Assembly: GCA_018267875.1 (NCBI GenBank)
Contig: JAFDXP010000015.1
Location: forward strand, 1 to 34,109
Length of the DNA stretch: 34,109 nt
Direction of reading: 5' to 3'
Origin: Bacteroidota bacterium
Lineage (GTDB): Bacteria; Bacteroidota; Bacteroidia; Chitinophagales; Chitinophagaceae
In this document: one piece after another, positions 17,893 to 27,180 of the stretch
Position numbering within the stretch: the stretch's first letter is position 1
Layout of the letters: each line of letters starts with the position of its first letter
Position numbers and translations under genes: made by a program
Notes under the pieces: generated by a model
Told to the model about the DNA's origin: nothing
Database searches by the model: none
Seen by the model: the letters and a program-made list of their open reading frames with translations, nothing else

Positions 17893-19839
17893 TTATAACA
17901 CTTTTTCTTCCAATTCCATTACCTCTTCCAAAATTTGTTCATATTCTGTTGTTTGTTGTGTCAAAGTAAGTGCCAATTTTTTATACCGTTCATCCAATGT
18001 TTTAAATTTAGCTGCATCATTATACACATCCGGATTAGCAAGTTGAATTTCCAAAGATGTCATATCCGATTTTGTTGCGGCTAATGATTGTTCGATTTTT
18101 TCTAATTGCTTTGATTTGTTTTGGAGCGTTTTTTTCCATTGTTGGATTTCAGAGATACTTGCCGGATTGGACAACTTAGGAGTTGACTCTTTTTTTGCTT
18201 TTGAGGGTTGAATAGATCTTTCGTTTTGCACCTTTGCTGCACGATCTTGATACCATTGGTGCCATTCATCATATCCTCCTACAAATTCTTTGATTTGGCA
18301 GTCTTCAATCCACCAAATTTTATTGGCTGTTTTGGAAATAAAATAGCGATCGTGCGAAACCAAAATCAAAGTCCCTTGATATTTATTGAGTGCATCAATC
18401 AGCATTTCTACACTTTGCATATCTAAGTGGTTAGTCGGCTCATCCAGCATAAGAAAGTTGCCCTTTGCTGATATGACCTTAGCCAATGCTACTCTTGCTT
18501 TTTCACCGCCGCTAAGCACTTTTATTTTTTTAAAAACATCATCGCCACTAAACAAGAAACAACCTAACAATTGCCTCAGCTCCAATTCCGTCTTACCTGT
18601 TCCGGCGAGTTTCATTTCCTCTAAAATTTCATGTTCAACAGTCAGTGCTTCTAATTGATGTTGAGCATAAAAACTTTCTTCCACATTATGTCCTTCTTTG
18701 CGTTCTCCTTCAAAACCTTCTTTTCCGGCTATGATGCGCAAGAGTGTTGATTTACCTTTTCCGTTGGCACCAATCAGTGCTATTTTATCACCACGAAAAA
18801 TTTCAGCATCTGCATTTTTTAAAATAATATTTTCGCCAAATTGCTTACTAATGTTTTTAAGTGTAGCAATGATTTTTCCGGGTTGAATAGCTATATCGAA
18901 GTTTATGTTCATCACCGGAACTGTCCCATCAGGGGCTTCAATTCTGTCTAACTTATCTAACCGTTTGATAGCACTTTGAGCTTGAGCAGCTTTGGTAGCT
19001 TTTGCTCTAAATCTTTCTATAAATCTTTCTTGTTGGCGAATATATTCTTGTTGATTTTCGTAGGCGCGTTGTTGCAGGGTCATTCTTTCTTCTTTTTCTG
19101 TAAGGAAAAAAGTGTAGTTGCCACTGTAGCTAACCAAATCGCGTTGCCAAACCTCAACAATCTTTGTTACCATTCTATCGAGAAAATAACGGTCATGAGA
19201 TACGATGACTACACTGCCCGGATAACTTTGTAAATAACGCTCCAGCCATTCAATACTGGGTAAGTCGAGGTGGTTAGTCGGTTCATCCAGCAACAATAAA
19301 TCAGGTGCTTGCAGCATCATTTTTGCTAATAAAACGCGCATTCGCCAGCCACCGGAAAATTCATTGTAAGGACGTTGCAAATCTTTAGTTGAGAATCCCA
19401 AGCCTTCCAATACTTCTGCTGACCTATGCTCCATTTCATATCCTCCGGCAACTTCAAAATCATGTAAGGCATGACTGTAATCGTCCAGCAACTTTTCATC
19501 ATTGGGTTTGGTTTCCAACTCCTTGATCAGTCGTTCCATTTCTTGCTCTACAATATGCGCTTGTTCAAAAGCTTGCATACCTACTTTCAAGATACTATCA
19601 GAAGATGAAAAGCTGAGCAGATCTTGGTTAAAAAAACCAATGGAAACATCTTTGGGTTTAGAAATACTTCCTTCGTCAACCGAATACTGACCCGTAATGA
19701 GTCGAAGAATTGTAGATTTTCCGGCACCATTATGCCCCACCAAACCTATTCTTTCACCGATATCTATTTGCCAATTTGCCTGTTCAATGATGGGTCGAGC
19801 ACCGAAGAAAAAAGACACATTTTGTAATGAAACTAACAT
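17893..19839 (-). CDS. ABC-F family ATPase (Uup/YheS/YdiF-like)
   Basis: 648 residues, two ABC ATPase domains and no membrane segments. Domain 1: Walker A GHNGAGKST (about 36), signature SGGWRMRV, Walker B LLLLDEPTNHLD. Between the domains is the P-site tRNA-interaction linker, rich in charged and coiled-coil residues. Domain 2: GANGKGKST, LSGGEKARVALAK, FLMLDEPTNHLD. A C-terminal coiled coil of about 90 residues follows. ABC-F proteins act on ribosomes to resolve stalled or non-productive states; some give antibiotic resistance. The subfamily here looks housekeeping, judged by the C-terminal coiled coil; this is not certain. It has a start-proximal -7 box of its own. Confidence 0.94.
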   Translation of the reverse strand: MLVSLQNVSFFFGARPIIEQANWQIDIGERIGLVGHNGAGKSTILRLITGQYSVDEGSISKPKDVSIGFFNQDLLSFSSSDSILKVGMQAFEQAHIVEQEMERLIKELETKPNDEKLLDDYSHALHDFEVAGGYEMEHRSAEVLEGLGFSTKDLQRPYNEFSGGWRMRVLLAKMMLQAPDLLLLDEPTNHLDLPSIEWLERYLQSYPGSVVIVSHDRYFLDRMVTKIVEVWQRDLVSYSGNYTFFLTEKEERMTLQQRAYENQQEYIRQQERFIERFRAKATKAAQAQSAIKRLDKLDRIEAPDGTVPVMNINFDIAIQPGKIIATLKNISKQFGENIILKNADAEIFRGDKIALIGANGKGKSTLLRIIAGKEGFEGERKEGHNVEESFYAQHQLEALTVEHEILEEMKLAGTGKTELELRQLLGCFLFSGDDVFKKIKVLSGGEKARVALAKVISAKGNFLMLDEPTNHLDMQSVEMLIDALNKYQGTLILVSHDRYFISKTANKIWWIEDCQIKEFVGGYDEWHQWYQDRAAKVQNERSIQPSKAKKESTPKLSNPASISEIQQWKKTLQNKSKQLEKIEQSLAATKSDMTSLEIQLANPDVYNDAAKFKTLDERYKKLALTLTQQTTEYEQILEEVMELEEKVL

Positions 19840-19846
19840 AAGCGGG

Positions 19847-19854
19847 CAAAGGTA
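19847..19854 (-). promoter_or_regulatory. -7 promoter box of the ABC-F gene
   Basis: On the reverse strand TACCTTTG is a perfect TAnnTTTG and ends 7 bases before the ATG at 19839. A small hairpin with a 6-bp stem (AAGCTC/GAGCTT, 19862-19877) separates it from the end of lptC. Confidence 0.55.
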
Positions 19855-19897
19855 AGCCAGGAAGCTCAGATGAGCTTTGAATTAAGACAGATTCACT

Positions 19898-20455
19898 TCA
19901 ATTTCCGGGAATTTCAGTTTTATTAACTTGCATGACACCCTTGATATTGGTGATTTGATACCAGGTAAAGTCTTGATTTGCTTCTAATCCATCACCATAC
20001 ATGGTTTGTGTATTGGTTTTAATAGTAACTGGTTTCCCTGTATAAAATTTCTTCAGTTTATCATTCCAAACTAATTCTTCCGTTTGCAATCGTTCTCCTT
20101 TTTTATTGACAACGATTATGCTATCACGGATGAGTATATTTCCTTGTTGGGGGTAGTAACGAGCATATTTTGCTGTAAGGGTACTTTGCAAATTAGTGCT
20201 GTCATCAAAGCTCTCTATGCGCAAGCCCTTTCTGGCATCCATGAAAGAGGGTTTAGCTTGTTCATTGATAATAAATTGGGTGGCAAACAAACGTCCTTTT
20301 ACCTTTCCATCTTCACTAAAAATAATCACTACTTCATCTGCCTTATCTTCTGCAAACACGCTTTTGGCAAGCAATTCATTGATTTCGCTTGTTTTGTTTT
20401 TGCAGGAAAAAAGAAAGCCTGTAAACAACAATAGACAAAGCCAACGTTTAGTCAT
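19898..20455 (-). CDS. lptC: LPS export protein LptC-like lipoprotein
   Basis: 185 residues from ATG 20455; the start is chosen because the lipoprotein signal MTKRWLCLLLFTGFLFSC begins there. After the lipid-attachment Cys18 the protein has the LptC pattern: short beta strands with GKVKGRLFA, ARYYPQQGNILIRDSIIVVNKKGERLQTEEL-W, and VTIKTNTQTMYGDGLEANQDFTWYQI, typical of LptC/OstA-like repeats. LptC bridges the LptBFG transporter and periplasmic LptA during LPS transport. Its ATG overlaps the stop of the upstream outer-membrane protein gene by 8 bases, indicating translational coupling in a coaX-OMP-lptC operon. Confidence 0.87.
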   Translation of the reverse strand: MTKRWLCLLLFTGFLFSCKNKTSEINELLAKSVFAEDKADEVVIIFSEDGKVKGRLFATQFIINEQAKPSFMDARKGLRIESFDDSTNLQSTLTAKYARYYPQQGNILIRDSIIVVNKKGERLQTEELVWNDKLKKFYTGKPVTIKTNTQTMYGDGLEANQDFTWYQITNIKGVMQVNKTEIPGN

Positions 20456-21728
20456 ATTTGCGTTTAACAAACCAACGATCGTTGAGTGAAATGCCAAAAT
20501 AGAAACGGAAGAAGTTTTCTCGAACTAAGCCATTGATTTCCTTACCTCGTCTTCCTAATTCCAAGCCCATGTGAATGCGATCTTGAGAACGTTTGAAAGG
20601 CAAGCTGGCTCCGGCGGTAACGGCATAATAATTAATGTTTGTATTGCGTAAGTCCACAAAATCTTTACCATAATAAAAACCCAAGCGATAGGTTATGCGT
20701 CTAAGGTATTGATAATAGCTTGTTGCATCCGGTGTGTATTCACCTCCAATGCTTATTTTGAAGGAATTGGTAACAGAATCTATGGATCCGGCATTTCTAA
20801 ATTCGCTCCATTTGGCGGCAGAAAAATTAATACCCGCCATCCATTTATTTTCATTAAAAAGCTGCGCTCCTACACTATAAGAAAGTGGAAGTCGAATAGT
20901 ACCTCTGGAATTGCTGACATAAGTAGCCGTATCAAAAATGGTTGAAGTACCGGATATACGCCATAAAGAAGCAGAAGTGTCCGCCCAAAGGTTTAGGTTT
21001 TGTGCAAAAGAAGCATTAGCTCCCAGTCGCAAGCCTAATTTGCTTCCTAACGAAGTATAATATTGGGTACCCAGTTCATAATGTAAACCGCCTATTTTTC
21101 TGAAAACAGAGAAATCGGTATTATAGGCATTGACAGTATCATATTGTTTTTGAAGAATAACCGAATTTCGAATGGTGCCAAATAAATAGCCCACATTGAC
21201 CCCAATACTAAATCCTTTGTATTGCCAACCGCCTCCAAGAAAAGCATAGTTAGTTCCACCATCACCGGAATAGACCTTCAATGCAGGTCCCATTCCATCC
21301 AAATTTAGGGAGTCATTCATTCGATAATAGACCCGAGTATAGGGGCGCAAACCAAATGCAATGCCGGCATGTTTTGCTACCGGAATTCCAATTGTCATAT
21401 GAGACAGAGTAGCTGTTCCCGTTGTTGCACTTTGGTTATTGGAAATAAGTGTTCGTGATCTGCCTTCTGCACCTATTTCATAAGTTACCAGCTTGAGCGA
21501 AGCGTATGAAGCTGGATTTTCGGGGTTTACCAAGTATCCATTAGCATAAGCAGCCGTTTGATTTGCCATACTTTTAAGTGCAGTATTACTACCGTTTCGT
21601 AGTTCGCCTAATCCATAACGTGAATATGGAGAATTTTCTCTGTTAGACGCGGTATTTTGCGCTGAAGAAACAATTGGCAATAGGAGGTAGATACAAACGA
21701 CAGCGAGCTTAACGCAGTTGTGGAACAT
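20448..21728 (-). CDS. Predicted outer-membrane beta-barrel protein
   Basis: 426 residues. The signal peptide is cleaved after SSA (about residue 22). The mature protein starts with NSPYSRYGLGELRNG, a signature of a Bacteroidetes-conserved outer-membrane family with FadL/OmpP1-like behaviour, followed by about fourteen amphipathic strands. It ends in a short basic tail rather than a terminal Phe/Trp. The gene overlaps coaX by 20 bases upstream and lptC by 8 bases downstream. Its place beside lptC suggests a role in outer-membrane biogenesis or transport; the substrate is unknown. Confidence 0.85.
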   Translation of the reverse strand: MFHNCVKLAVVCIYLLLPIVSSAQNTASNRENSPYSRYGLGELRNGSNTALKSMANQTAAYANGYLVNPENPASYASLKLVTYEIGAEGRSRTLISNNQSATTGTATLSHMTIGIPVAKHAGIAFGLRPYTRVYYRMNDSLNLDGMGPALKVYSGDGGTNYAFLGGGWQYKGFSIGVNVGYLFGTIRNSVILQKQYDTVNAYNTDFSVFRKIGGLHYELGTQYYTSLGSKLGLRLGANASFAQNLNLWADTSASLWRISGTSTIFDTATYVSNSRGTIRLPLSYSVGAQLFNENKWMAGINFSAAKWSEFRNAGSIDSVTNSFKISIGGEYTPDATSYYQYLRRITYRLGFYYGKDFVDLRNTNINYYAVTAGASLPFKRSQDRIHMGLELGRRGKEINGLVRENFFRFYFGISLNDRWFVKRKYD

Positions 21729-22452
21729 TATGTAGTAGAATTAAATTCAGACCCTTCATTAATAAATCAGGGTCGGCAAATATCTTACTTTTAAGTTTGT
21801 TAGCAAACATCGCTGAATCTCCACCGGTTAACACAGCGTTAAAGTCGGGATATTGATCGGCAAAAGCAGATACCATTCCTTCAATTTCAGATGCCATTCC
21901 AAAAACAGCACCACTACGCATACAAGTTTCTGTATCATAGCCCAGCAAAAGTACTTCACCTTCTGCTTTTACTTCAGGGAGCCGATCTGTCCATTGATGC
22001 ATACTTCTTAATCGCATATGCAAACCTGGCGAAATAGCACCACCTCTGAATGCCTTATTTTTTTGAACAAAATTATAAGTAATACACGTGCCCAAACTGA
22101 TAGCCAGTACATTCTTATTCGAAAAATCTGCTTGTGCGCCAACCGCAATCGCTAACCGATCTACACCCAAAGTTTCCGGTGAACTATAAGCATTCATTAT
22201 TGGCAAAAGGGTATTCATGTCTAACTTCAGAAAATGGGCAACTTTTTCCCGTACATGCATCTGAACGTCGGCCATATTGGAAACAACACTACTTAAAATA
22301 GCTCCTTGAGGTTGATGGATTTCTATTAGACCTATCAAGGCAGACAAGGCAGTAGTTGGATCAAACTGCTCATGCTGAATCATTTTATTACCCTCAAAAA
22401 TGGCTGCTTTCACAAGGGAATTGCCCCAATCAATACAGAGCGTTTTGTTCAT
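21709..22452 (-). CDS. coaX: Type III pantothenate kinase
   Basis: 247 residues from ATG 22452 (MNKTLCIDWGNS); an upstream in-frame ATG at 22509 would add 19 residues without family similarity. It phosphorylates pantothenate in the first step of coenzyme A synthesis. Motifs: D8-x-GNS, the catalytic TLGVD98RLAIAVGA, GT at 121-122, FRGGAISPGLHMRLRSMHQWTDRLP, and GGD. An oddity is that the usual Asp of the DxGT motif, a metal or phosphate ligand in the Thermotoga enzyme, is Ser119 here (ISLGTCITYN). The gene starts an operon with the outer-membrane protein and lptC. Confidence 0.93.
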   Translation of the reverse strand: MNKTLCIDWGNSLVKAAIFEGNKMIQHEQFDPTTALSALIGLIEIHQPQGAILSSVVSNMADVQMHVREKVAHFLKLDMNTLLPIMNAYSSPETLGVDRLAIAVGAQADFSNKNVLAISLGTCITYNFVQKNKAFRGGAISPGLHMRLRSMHQWTDRLPEVKAEGEVLLLGYDTETCMRSGAVFGMASEIEGMVSAFADQYPDFNAVLTGGDSAMFANKLKSKIFADPDLLMKGLNLILLHNVPQLR

Positions 22453-22613
22453 GTTCAATGTGTTTAATAAGAGATTACATGGATTGCGCCTAAAAATAGG
22501 AAAATTCAAAACGGAAATTTCAGAAAAGAAATAAAATCATCAAATCCATTTCAGAAAATCTGCAAAACAACTCATTCTATAAACTACACACTAAACCGTT
22601 TCTTTCAAAATTT

Positions 22614-22621
22614 TATCTTAG
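22614..22621 (+). promoter_or_regulatory. -7-like box of the M1 peptidase gene
   Basis: TATCTTAG has two differences from TAnnTTTG (A for T, then G retained as the final base) and ends 4 bases before the ATG. It matches the start-proximal position seen at other genes here. No clear -33 is seen. Confidence 0.35.
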
Positions 22622-22625
22622 TGCC

Positions 22626-25600
22626 ATGAAGTACTATTTTCTTCTTTTCCTGCTTACCATTTCTTTCAAAAATTTTGGTCAAACTTATTGGCAACAAACG
22701 GTAGATACTCGAATTGATGTTACCCTTGATGATAGAAAACACATGCTTCATGGTTTTGAAACATTTGTATATACAAACAATTCTCCCGACACGCTCCAAT
22801 TTCTATACATTCACCTTTGGCCAAATGCTTATTCCAACGATCATACCCCGTTTGCAGAACAACAATACAGCAATAGACATACTGATTTTTATTTTGCCAA
22901 AAATCACGATCGTGGCTTTATTGACAGCCTTCAGTTTGCTATAAATGGCACTGATGTAGAGTATTTTTATGGCGCAAACACACCCGATATTGCACGTATC
23001 AACCTTCCAACACCTTTAGCACCGGGTAATCAAATCACTGTAACTACGCCTTTTCGGGTAAAAATTCCTAAAGTATTTTCCAGACTTGGGCATACCAATC
23101 AGGCTTATTATCTCTCACAATGGTTTCCCAAGCCTGCTGTCTATGACCGAAAAGGATGGCATCCCTTGTCTTACCTGGATTTGGGAGAATTTTACAGTGA
23201 ATTTGGGAGTTATGATATATACATTACCCTTCCTGAAAATTATGTGGTCATGGCAACCGGAAATTTGCAAACAGAAAAAGAAGAAAAATGGTTAGATAGC
23301 CTTTCTAAACTTCCAATCCGTAAAGACACGCTAAGAAAAATCATTACGACTAAAATAGTAAACGGTCAAAAGAAGCATACCGTAACCTATACAGACTTTC
23401 CGGAAAGTGCCACTCAAATGAAAACAATTCATTTCACTGAAAGTAAGGTGCATGACTTTGCTTGGTTTGCCGACAAAAGATGGGTTGTCAGAAAAGATAC
23501 AGTTCTTCAAAACAATCATGAAATCACTACTTGGAGTGCCTTTCTTCCGAGCTATGAAAAACAATGGAAGAAATCAAATTTCTATCTGGCTCAAACCGTA
23601 AAACATTATGGGAATTGGCTTGGTTTTTATCCGTATCAGACCATAAAAGCGGTACAAGGTGACATGAAAGCAGGTGGCGGAATGGAATATCCAACAATTA
23701 CAATTATTGATAAAAATGCGGGAGAACAATCCGTAATTGTACACGAAGCCGGGCATAATTGGTTTTATGGAATGTTGGCTTCTAATGAAAGAGATCATGC
23801 TTGGATGGATGAAGGCATGAACACTTTTTATGAGCAAAAAACAGTAACCGCAATGTCTCAAACAAAAAAAGACTCTCTTTCAACACGAACTACTAAACGA
23901 AAAAATGAAATTTCCGTATCGCTCAATATGAGAACCATATTAGCTCAGCTTGCTGCATCAGGCAATGATCAGGCAATTGCTCAAACCGCTGTCAACTTTC
24001 GAGAAATCAACTATGGCATGGATGTCTATTACAAAACAGCAGAATTCATGCGATGGTTGGAAAACTATATGGGTAAAGATAGTTTCGCATTAGCAATGCA
24101 AGACTATTTTGAAACTTGGAAATTTAAACATCCATATCCCGAAGACCTTCTTACCATACTTCAAAAACACACGGATAAAGACCTTAGTTGGCTATTTAGG
24201 GATGCCTTAAATTCCAATAAAAGATTTGATTTTTCCTTGAAAAAGGGATTGACAAAAAACAATCTCTCTACGGTTGTTATAGCTCATAAATTACCTTTTG
24301 CTTTACCTGCATCAATCCAAGCTTACAAAGGAGACAGCATCATAGAAACGATGCCTATAGCTCCTTTCAAGGGGTCAAAAGTTATTGAAATCTCTACTAA
24401 CAATTGGACAAAACTAAAGTTAGCACCGGAAGTATTTGATGAAAATAGCGTGAATAATACTTTTAGAAGAAAGGGAATGTTCAAACGAGGCATACTATCT
24501 ATCAGACCCTTTTTGGGTTTTACAGAAGGTGAGCGAAGAAAGATTTTCCTATTGCCCGCCATTGGCTATAATAAGTATGATGGATTTGAAGGTGGTTTGC
24601 TGATTCATAATCTGACTATTCCTGAAACAAGGTTGAAATTTGCTTTTGCACCGATGTATGGTTTTCATTCCAAACAATTTGTAGGGGCAGGTTCTGCTTG
24701 TTATGCTTTTCAGCCCAACAGTAATATCTTTAAAGAAATTACAGTTCAGCTTGATGCTAAAACCTTTCAGAACCAATCCTTAACTTCAGGCTATAACCGC
24801 GATAGCAGTGTGTATATACCCAACAACACGTTTGCCCGATATTATAAAATAGCTCCGTCGCTTTTATTTAGACTCAAAGAACCTTCATTAACCAGCCCTA
24901 TAACTAGAACACTGTTAGTAAAGGCGTTTTTTATAAACGAAGAAGATTTTTCTTTTGCCAAAGACCCTATTGACAGCTTATTTAAACCTTTAGTGGGTCA
25001 ACAAGCCAACAACTATACATTAGTCCGTTATGTTCATAACAATATGCGCACCTTCAACCCTTTTAGTTATAGTGGGGAGGCACAATGGGGGAAAAACTTC
25101 ATCAAACTAAATCTTGAAGCAAACCTCAGAATAGACTATCATGCTAAAAACAAAGCACTGCATGTTCGAGTTTATGGTGGTAAATTCTTTGACTTAGGTA
25201 GCAACATTTCTAACAATAGATATTACCTGAATAGCACCTTTACCGGTGTAAATGACTATCTGTATGACGATACTTATTTGGGGCGTACCGATCGTGAGGG
25301 ATTCGGCATACATCAAATTTCTATGCGCGAAGGCGGGCTAAAAGTACCTACACCCCTTTATGCTTCTCCTTTGGGGCGAAGCGATAATTGGTTGGCATCC
25401 ATAAACCTAAAAACAGATTTACCCTTAGGTAAAATTCCACTACGCATTTTTGCAGATGTTGCCAGCTTTGCAGATGCCGGAAGGCTAAATCCCAGTGGCA
25501 GTAAAACATTATTTGATGCAGGAATTGAGCTTTACATTTTTGATATCGTAAACGTGTATTTACCACTAGTTTATAGCAAAGACTACAATGACTATAGAAA

Positions 25601-25712
25601 AAGCATTTTAGGGCGAACAAATATTTTTGACGGTATCACTTTCAGCATTAATCTTCAATCATTAAACTGGCTGCAAGCAGCAAGAGGAGTGATGAAATTA
25701 GGAAGTCGGTAA
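22626..25712 (+). CDS. Secreted M1-family zinc metallopeptidase with long C-terminal extension
   Basis: 1028 residues. A signal peptide (about 1-18) is followed by the M1 N-terminal beta domain. The catalytic domain has the substrate-binding GGGMEYP (350-356) and zinc ligands His373 and His377 in HEAGH plus Glu396 in WMDEG, the normal HExxH-x18-E spacing. Tyr of the usual catalytic position lies near 455-460 (NYGMDVYYKTA). M1 enzymes cleave N-terminal amino acids from peptides. After about residue 600 comes a 430-residue extension of alternating polar and hydrophobic strands with Tyr- and Asn-rich turns, reminiscent of an outer-membrane barrel or a large beta-domain; its identity is not established. 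Confidence 0.92.
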   Translation: MKYYFLLFLLTISFKNFGQTYWQQTVDTRIDVTLDDRKHMLHGFETFVYTNNSPDTLQFLYIHLWPNAYSNDHTPFAEQQYSNRHTDFYFAKNHDRGFIDSLQFAINGTDVEYFYGANTPDIARINLPTPLAPGNQITVTTPFRVKIPKVFSRLGHTNQAYYLSQWFPKPAVYDRKGWHPLSYLDLGEFYSEFGSYDIYITLPENYVVMATGNLQTEKEEKWLDSLSKLPIRKDTLRKIITTKIVNGQKKHTVTYTDFPESATQMKTIHFTESKVHDFAWFADKRWVVRKDTVLQNNHEITTWSAFLPSYEKQWKKSNFYLAQTVKHYGNWLGFYPYQTIKAVQGDMKAGGGMEYPTITIIDKNAGEQSVIVHEAGHNWFYGMLASNERDHAWMDEGMNTFYEQKTVTAMSQTKKDSLSTRTTKRKNEISVSLNMRTILAQLAASGNDQAIAQTAVNFREINYGMDVYYKTAEFMRWLENYMGKDSFALAMQDYFETWKFKHPYPEDLLTILQKHTDKDLSWLFRDALNSNKRFDFSLKKGLTKNNLSTVVIAHKLPFALPASIQAYKGDSIIETMPIAPFKGSKVIEISTNNWTKLKLAPEVFDENSVNNTFRRKGMFKRGILSIRPFLGFTEGERRKIFLLPAIGYNKYDGFEGGLLIHNLTIPETRLKFAFAPMYGFHSKQFVGAGSACYAFQPNSNIFKEITVQLDAKTFQNQSLTSGYNRDSSVYIPNNTFARYYKIAPSLLFRLKEPSLTSPITRTLLVKAFFINEEDFSFAKDPIDSLFKPLVGQQANNYTLVRYVHNNMRTFNPFSYSGEAQWGKNFIKLNLEANLRIDYHAKNKALHVRVYGGKFFDLGSNISNNRYYLNSTFTGVNDYLYDDTYLGRTDREGFGIHQISMREGGLKVPTPLYASPLGRSDNWLASINLKTDLPLGKIPLRIFADVASFADAGRLNPSGSKTLFDAGIELYIFDIVNVYLPLVYSKDYNDYRKSILGRTNIFDGITFSINLQSLNWLQAARGVMKLGSR

Positions 25713-25869
25713 GTACTAAAAAAAATGGAGCCTATTGAAATTAAATGGAGATACGCCTTTTCAAAACAAATCTTATTTGATACGATGTCCTTTCACTTTG
25801 TGTAAACAATGATCAGTTAACCAATTGAATTCAATTTGAGTTATCTTTCCACCATACATCACACATTCT

Positions 25870-26793
25870 ATGCGCACTACTCCCCGATTGATTCTTTTTG
25901 TAAGCTTCATTGTTGTTTCATCAATATCCTTAGTAAGCATTTTTTCGTTTTCCAATATAAACGAAGGCGAAGGAACAGTAGATGTAAAAAACGGTCGTTT
26001 ACAATACAAATGGTATGCACCTGAATTACCCACATCCCTCAGTTTTGCCGGTGAAAAAGTACCTTTAGAAAGACAGGAAATTCGTGAACAGTTAGACCGC
26101 GAACTTCTTTACAACTATTACAATCATTACAGTACAATATATGTCCTCAAACTTGCCGGCAGATATTTGCCATTGATAGAGCCTTTACTAAGAGCCAATG
26201 GAATGCACGATGACTTTAAATACCTCTGTATTGCAGAAAGTGCACTTCAGAATCAGATATCAAAAGTCGGTGCAGTAGGCTTTTGGCAGTTTATGCCCGG
26301 AACGGCTCCACAATTTGGCTTGGAAGTAAATGATGAAATAGATGAACGCTACAATGTGGTCAAATCAACCGAAGCAGCTTGCCGTTATTTTAAACAAGCA
26401 TACGCCAAACTTGGCTCTTGGACTGCTGCTGCTGCATCCTACAATATGGGCATGGGCGGATATAGCAATCAATCTAACTTTCAACAAAAAACAAATTATT
26501 ACGACCTTCTTTTGCCCGATGAAACAATGCGATACGTGTTCCGAATCTTAGCTTTTAAACTACTCATTGGTGAAGCAAATAAATATGGATACATCGTAAC
26601 GCCTAAAGATGCTTACAAGCCCATTCCAACAAAATCAATTACTATAGAAAATAGTATTCAAAACCTTGCCCAATTTGCCATTGACAAAGGGACTACATAT
26701 CGCATCTTAAAGCAATTAAACCCTTGGTTACGCGATAAAAAACTAACCATTAAACCCGGAAAGCGATATGAGATACTATTGCCGTCCACATAA
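25870..26793 (+). CDS. Lytic transglycosylase (SLT domain) with LysM-like C-terminus
   Basis: 307 residues. N-terminal signal or anchor helix (about 5-27). The SLT domain (about 90-215) has catalytic Glu123 in CIAESALQNQISKVGAVGFWQFMPGTA and the AAASYNMGMGG motif, as in MltD. The C-terminus (about 252-305) resembles a LysM peptidoglycan-binding fold: SI-x-NLAQFAIDKGTTYRILKQLNPWLR, then KPGKRYEILLP. It cleaves the MurNAc-GlcNAc bond in the periplasm, forming 1,6-anhydroMurNAc ends. It lies 157 bases after the M1 peptidase; the gap holds no visible gene. A peptidoglycan transpeptidase follows nearby. Confidence 0.93.
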   Translation: MRTTPRLILFVSFIVVSSISLVSIFSFSNINEGEGTVDVKNGRLQYKWYAPELPTSLSFAGEKVPLERQEIREQLDRELLYNYYNHYSTIYVLKLAGRYLPLIEPLLRANGMHDDFKYLCIAESALQNQISKVGAVGFWQFMPGTAPQFGLEVNDEIDERYNVVKSTEAACRYFKQAYAKLGSWTAAAASYNMGMGGYSNQSNFQQKTNYYDLLLPDETMRYVFRILAFKLLIGEANKYGYIVTPKDAYKPIPTKSITIENSIQNLAQFAIDKGTTYRILKQLNPWLRDKKLTIKPGKRYEILLPST

Positions 26794-26832
26794 TAGCTAA
26801 ACTGATAACTCTATGAAATCGTTTATGGACAA

Positions 26833-27018
26833 TCAATCCAATGGTTTTCCTGAAATATCACGAACACCATTTTCTCGCAACCATAATCGAAACTCTTTAG
26901 GCTCGGGTGCATCAAAATGAACAATTTCGCCTGTTTTTAAGGCAACAGAAAACATTTCAAAAGAAAAGCTAAAAGCCGACAATTCATGTGCCGGATAAGT
27001 AAAACCGGGATAGAACAT
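26833..27018 (-). CDS. Small conserved-looking protein, unknown
   Basis: 61 residues, soluble and acidic. A central segment ALKTGEIVHFDAP is followed by EFRLWLRENGVRDI. This reads like a compact beta-alpha mini-protein of a kind I have seen in Bacteroidetes, but I cannot name a family. No Cys or membrane helix. It is oriented opposite to its neighbours on both sides; no good -7 box is seen upstream. Confidence is moderate because it is short. Confidence 0.55.
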   Translation of the reverse strand: MFYPGFTYPAHELSAFSFSFEMFSVALKTGEIVHFDAPEPKEFRLWLRENGVRDISGKPLD

Positions 27019-27110
27019 ATTTATAGGATTATGGTTGCTAATGTACAGTTAGTTTTGTAAAAAACAAAACATAAAATACCGTTAAAAACAATTCTTATCT
27101 GTTAGTTTCC

Positions 27111-27141
27111 TTGAGTATAAAGTCAATATTTCATACTTTTA
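27111..27141 (+). promoter_or_regulatory. Promoter of the L,D-transpeptidase gene
   Basis: TTG at 27111-27113, a 20-base spacer and TACTTTTA at 27134-27141, one mismatch from TAnnTTTG. The expected start near 27146 leaves a leader of about 35 bases before ATG 27181. Confidence 0.5.
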
Positions 27142-27180
27142 CTACAACTGCACACAGTGGATTTTTAAAAAGAGCAATAA

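Noticed and set aside
25773..26033. 86-codon reverse open frame before and over the start of the lytic transglycosylase
   Set aside because: Two thirds of it lies opposite a convincing secreted protein N-terminus. The non-overlapping part is too short to judge, although its end reads somewhat protein-like.
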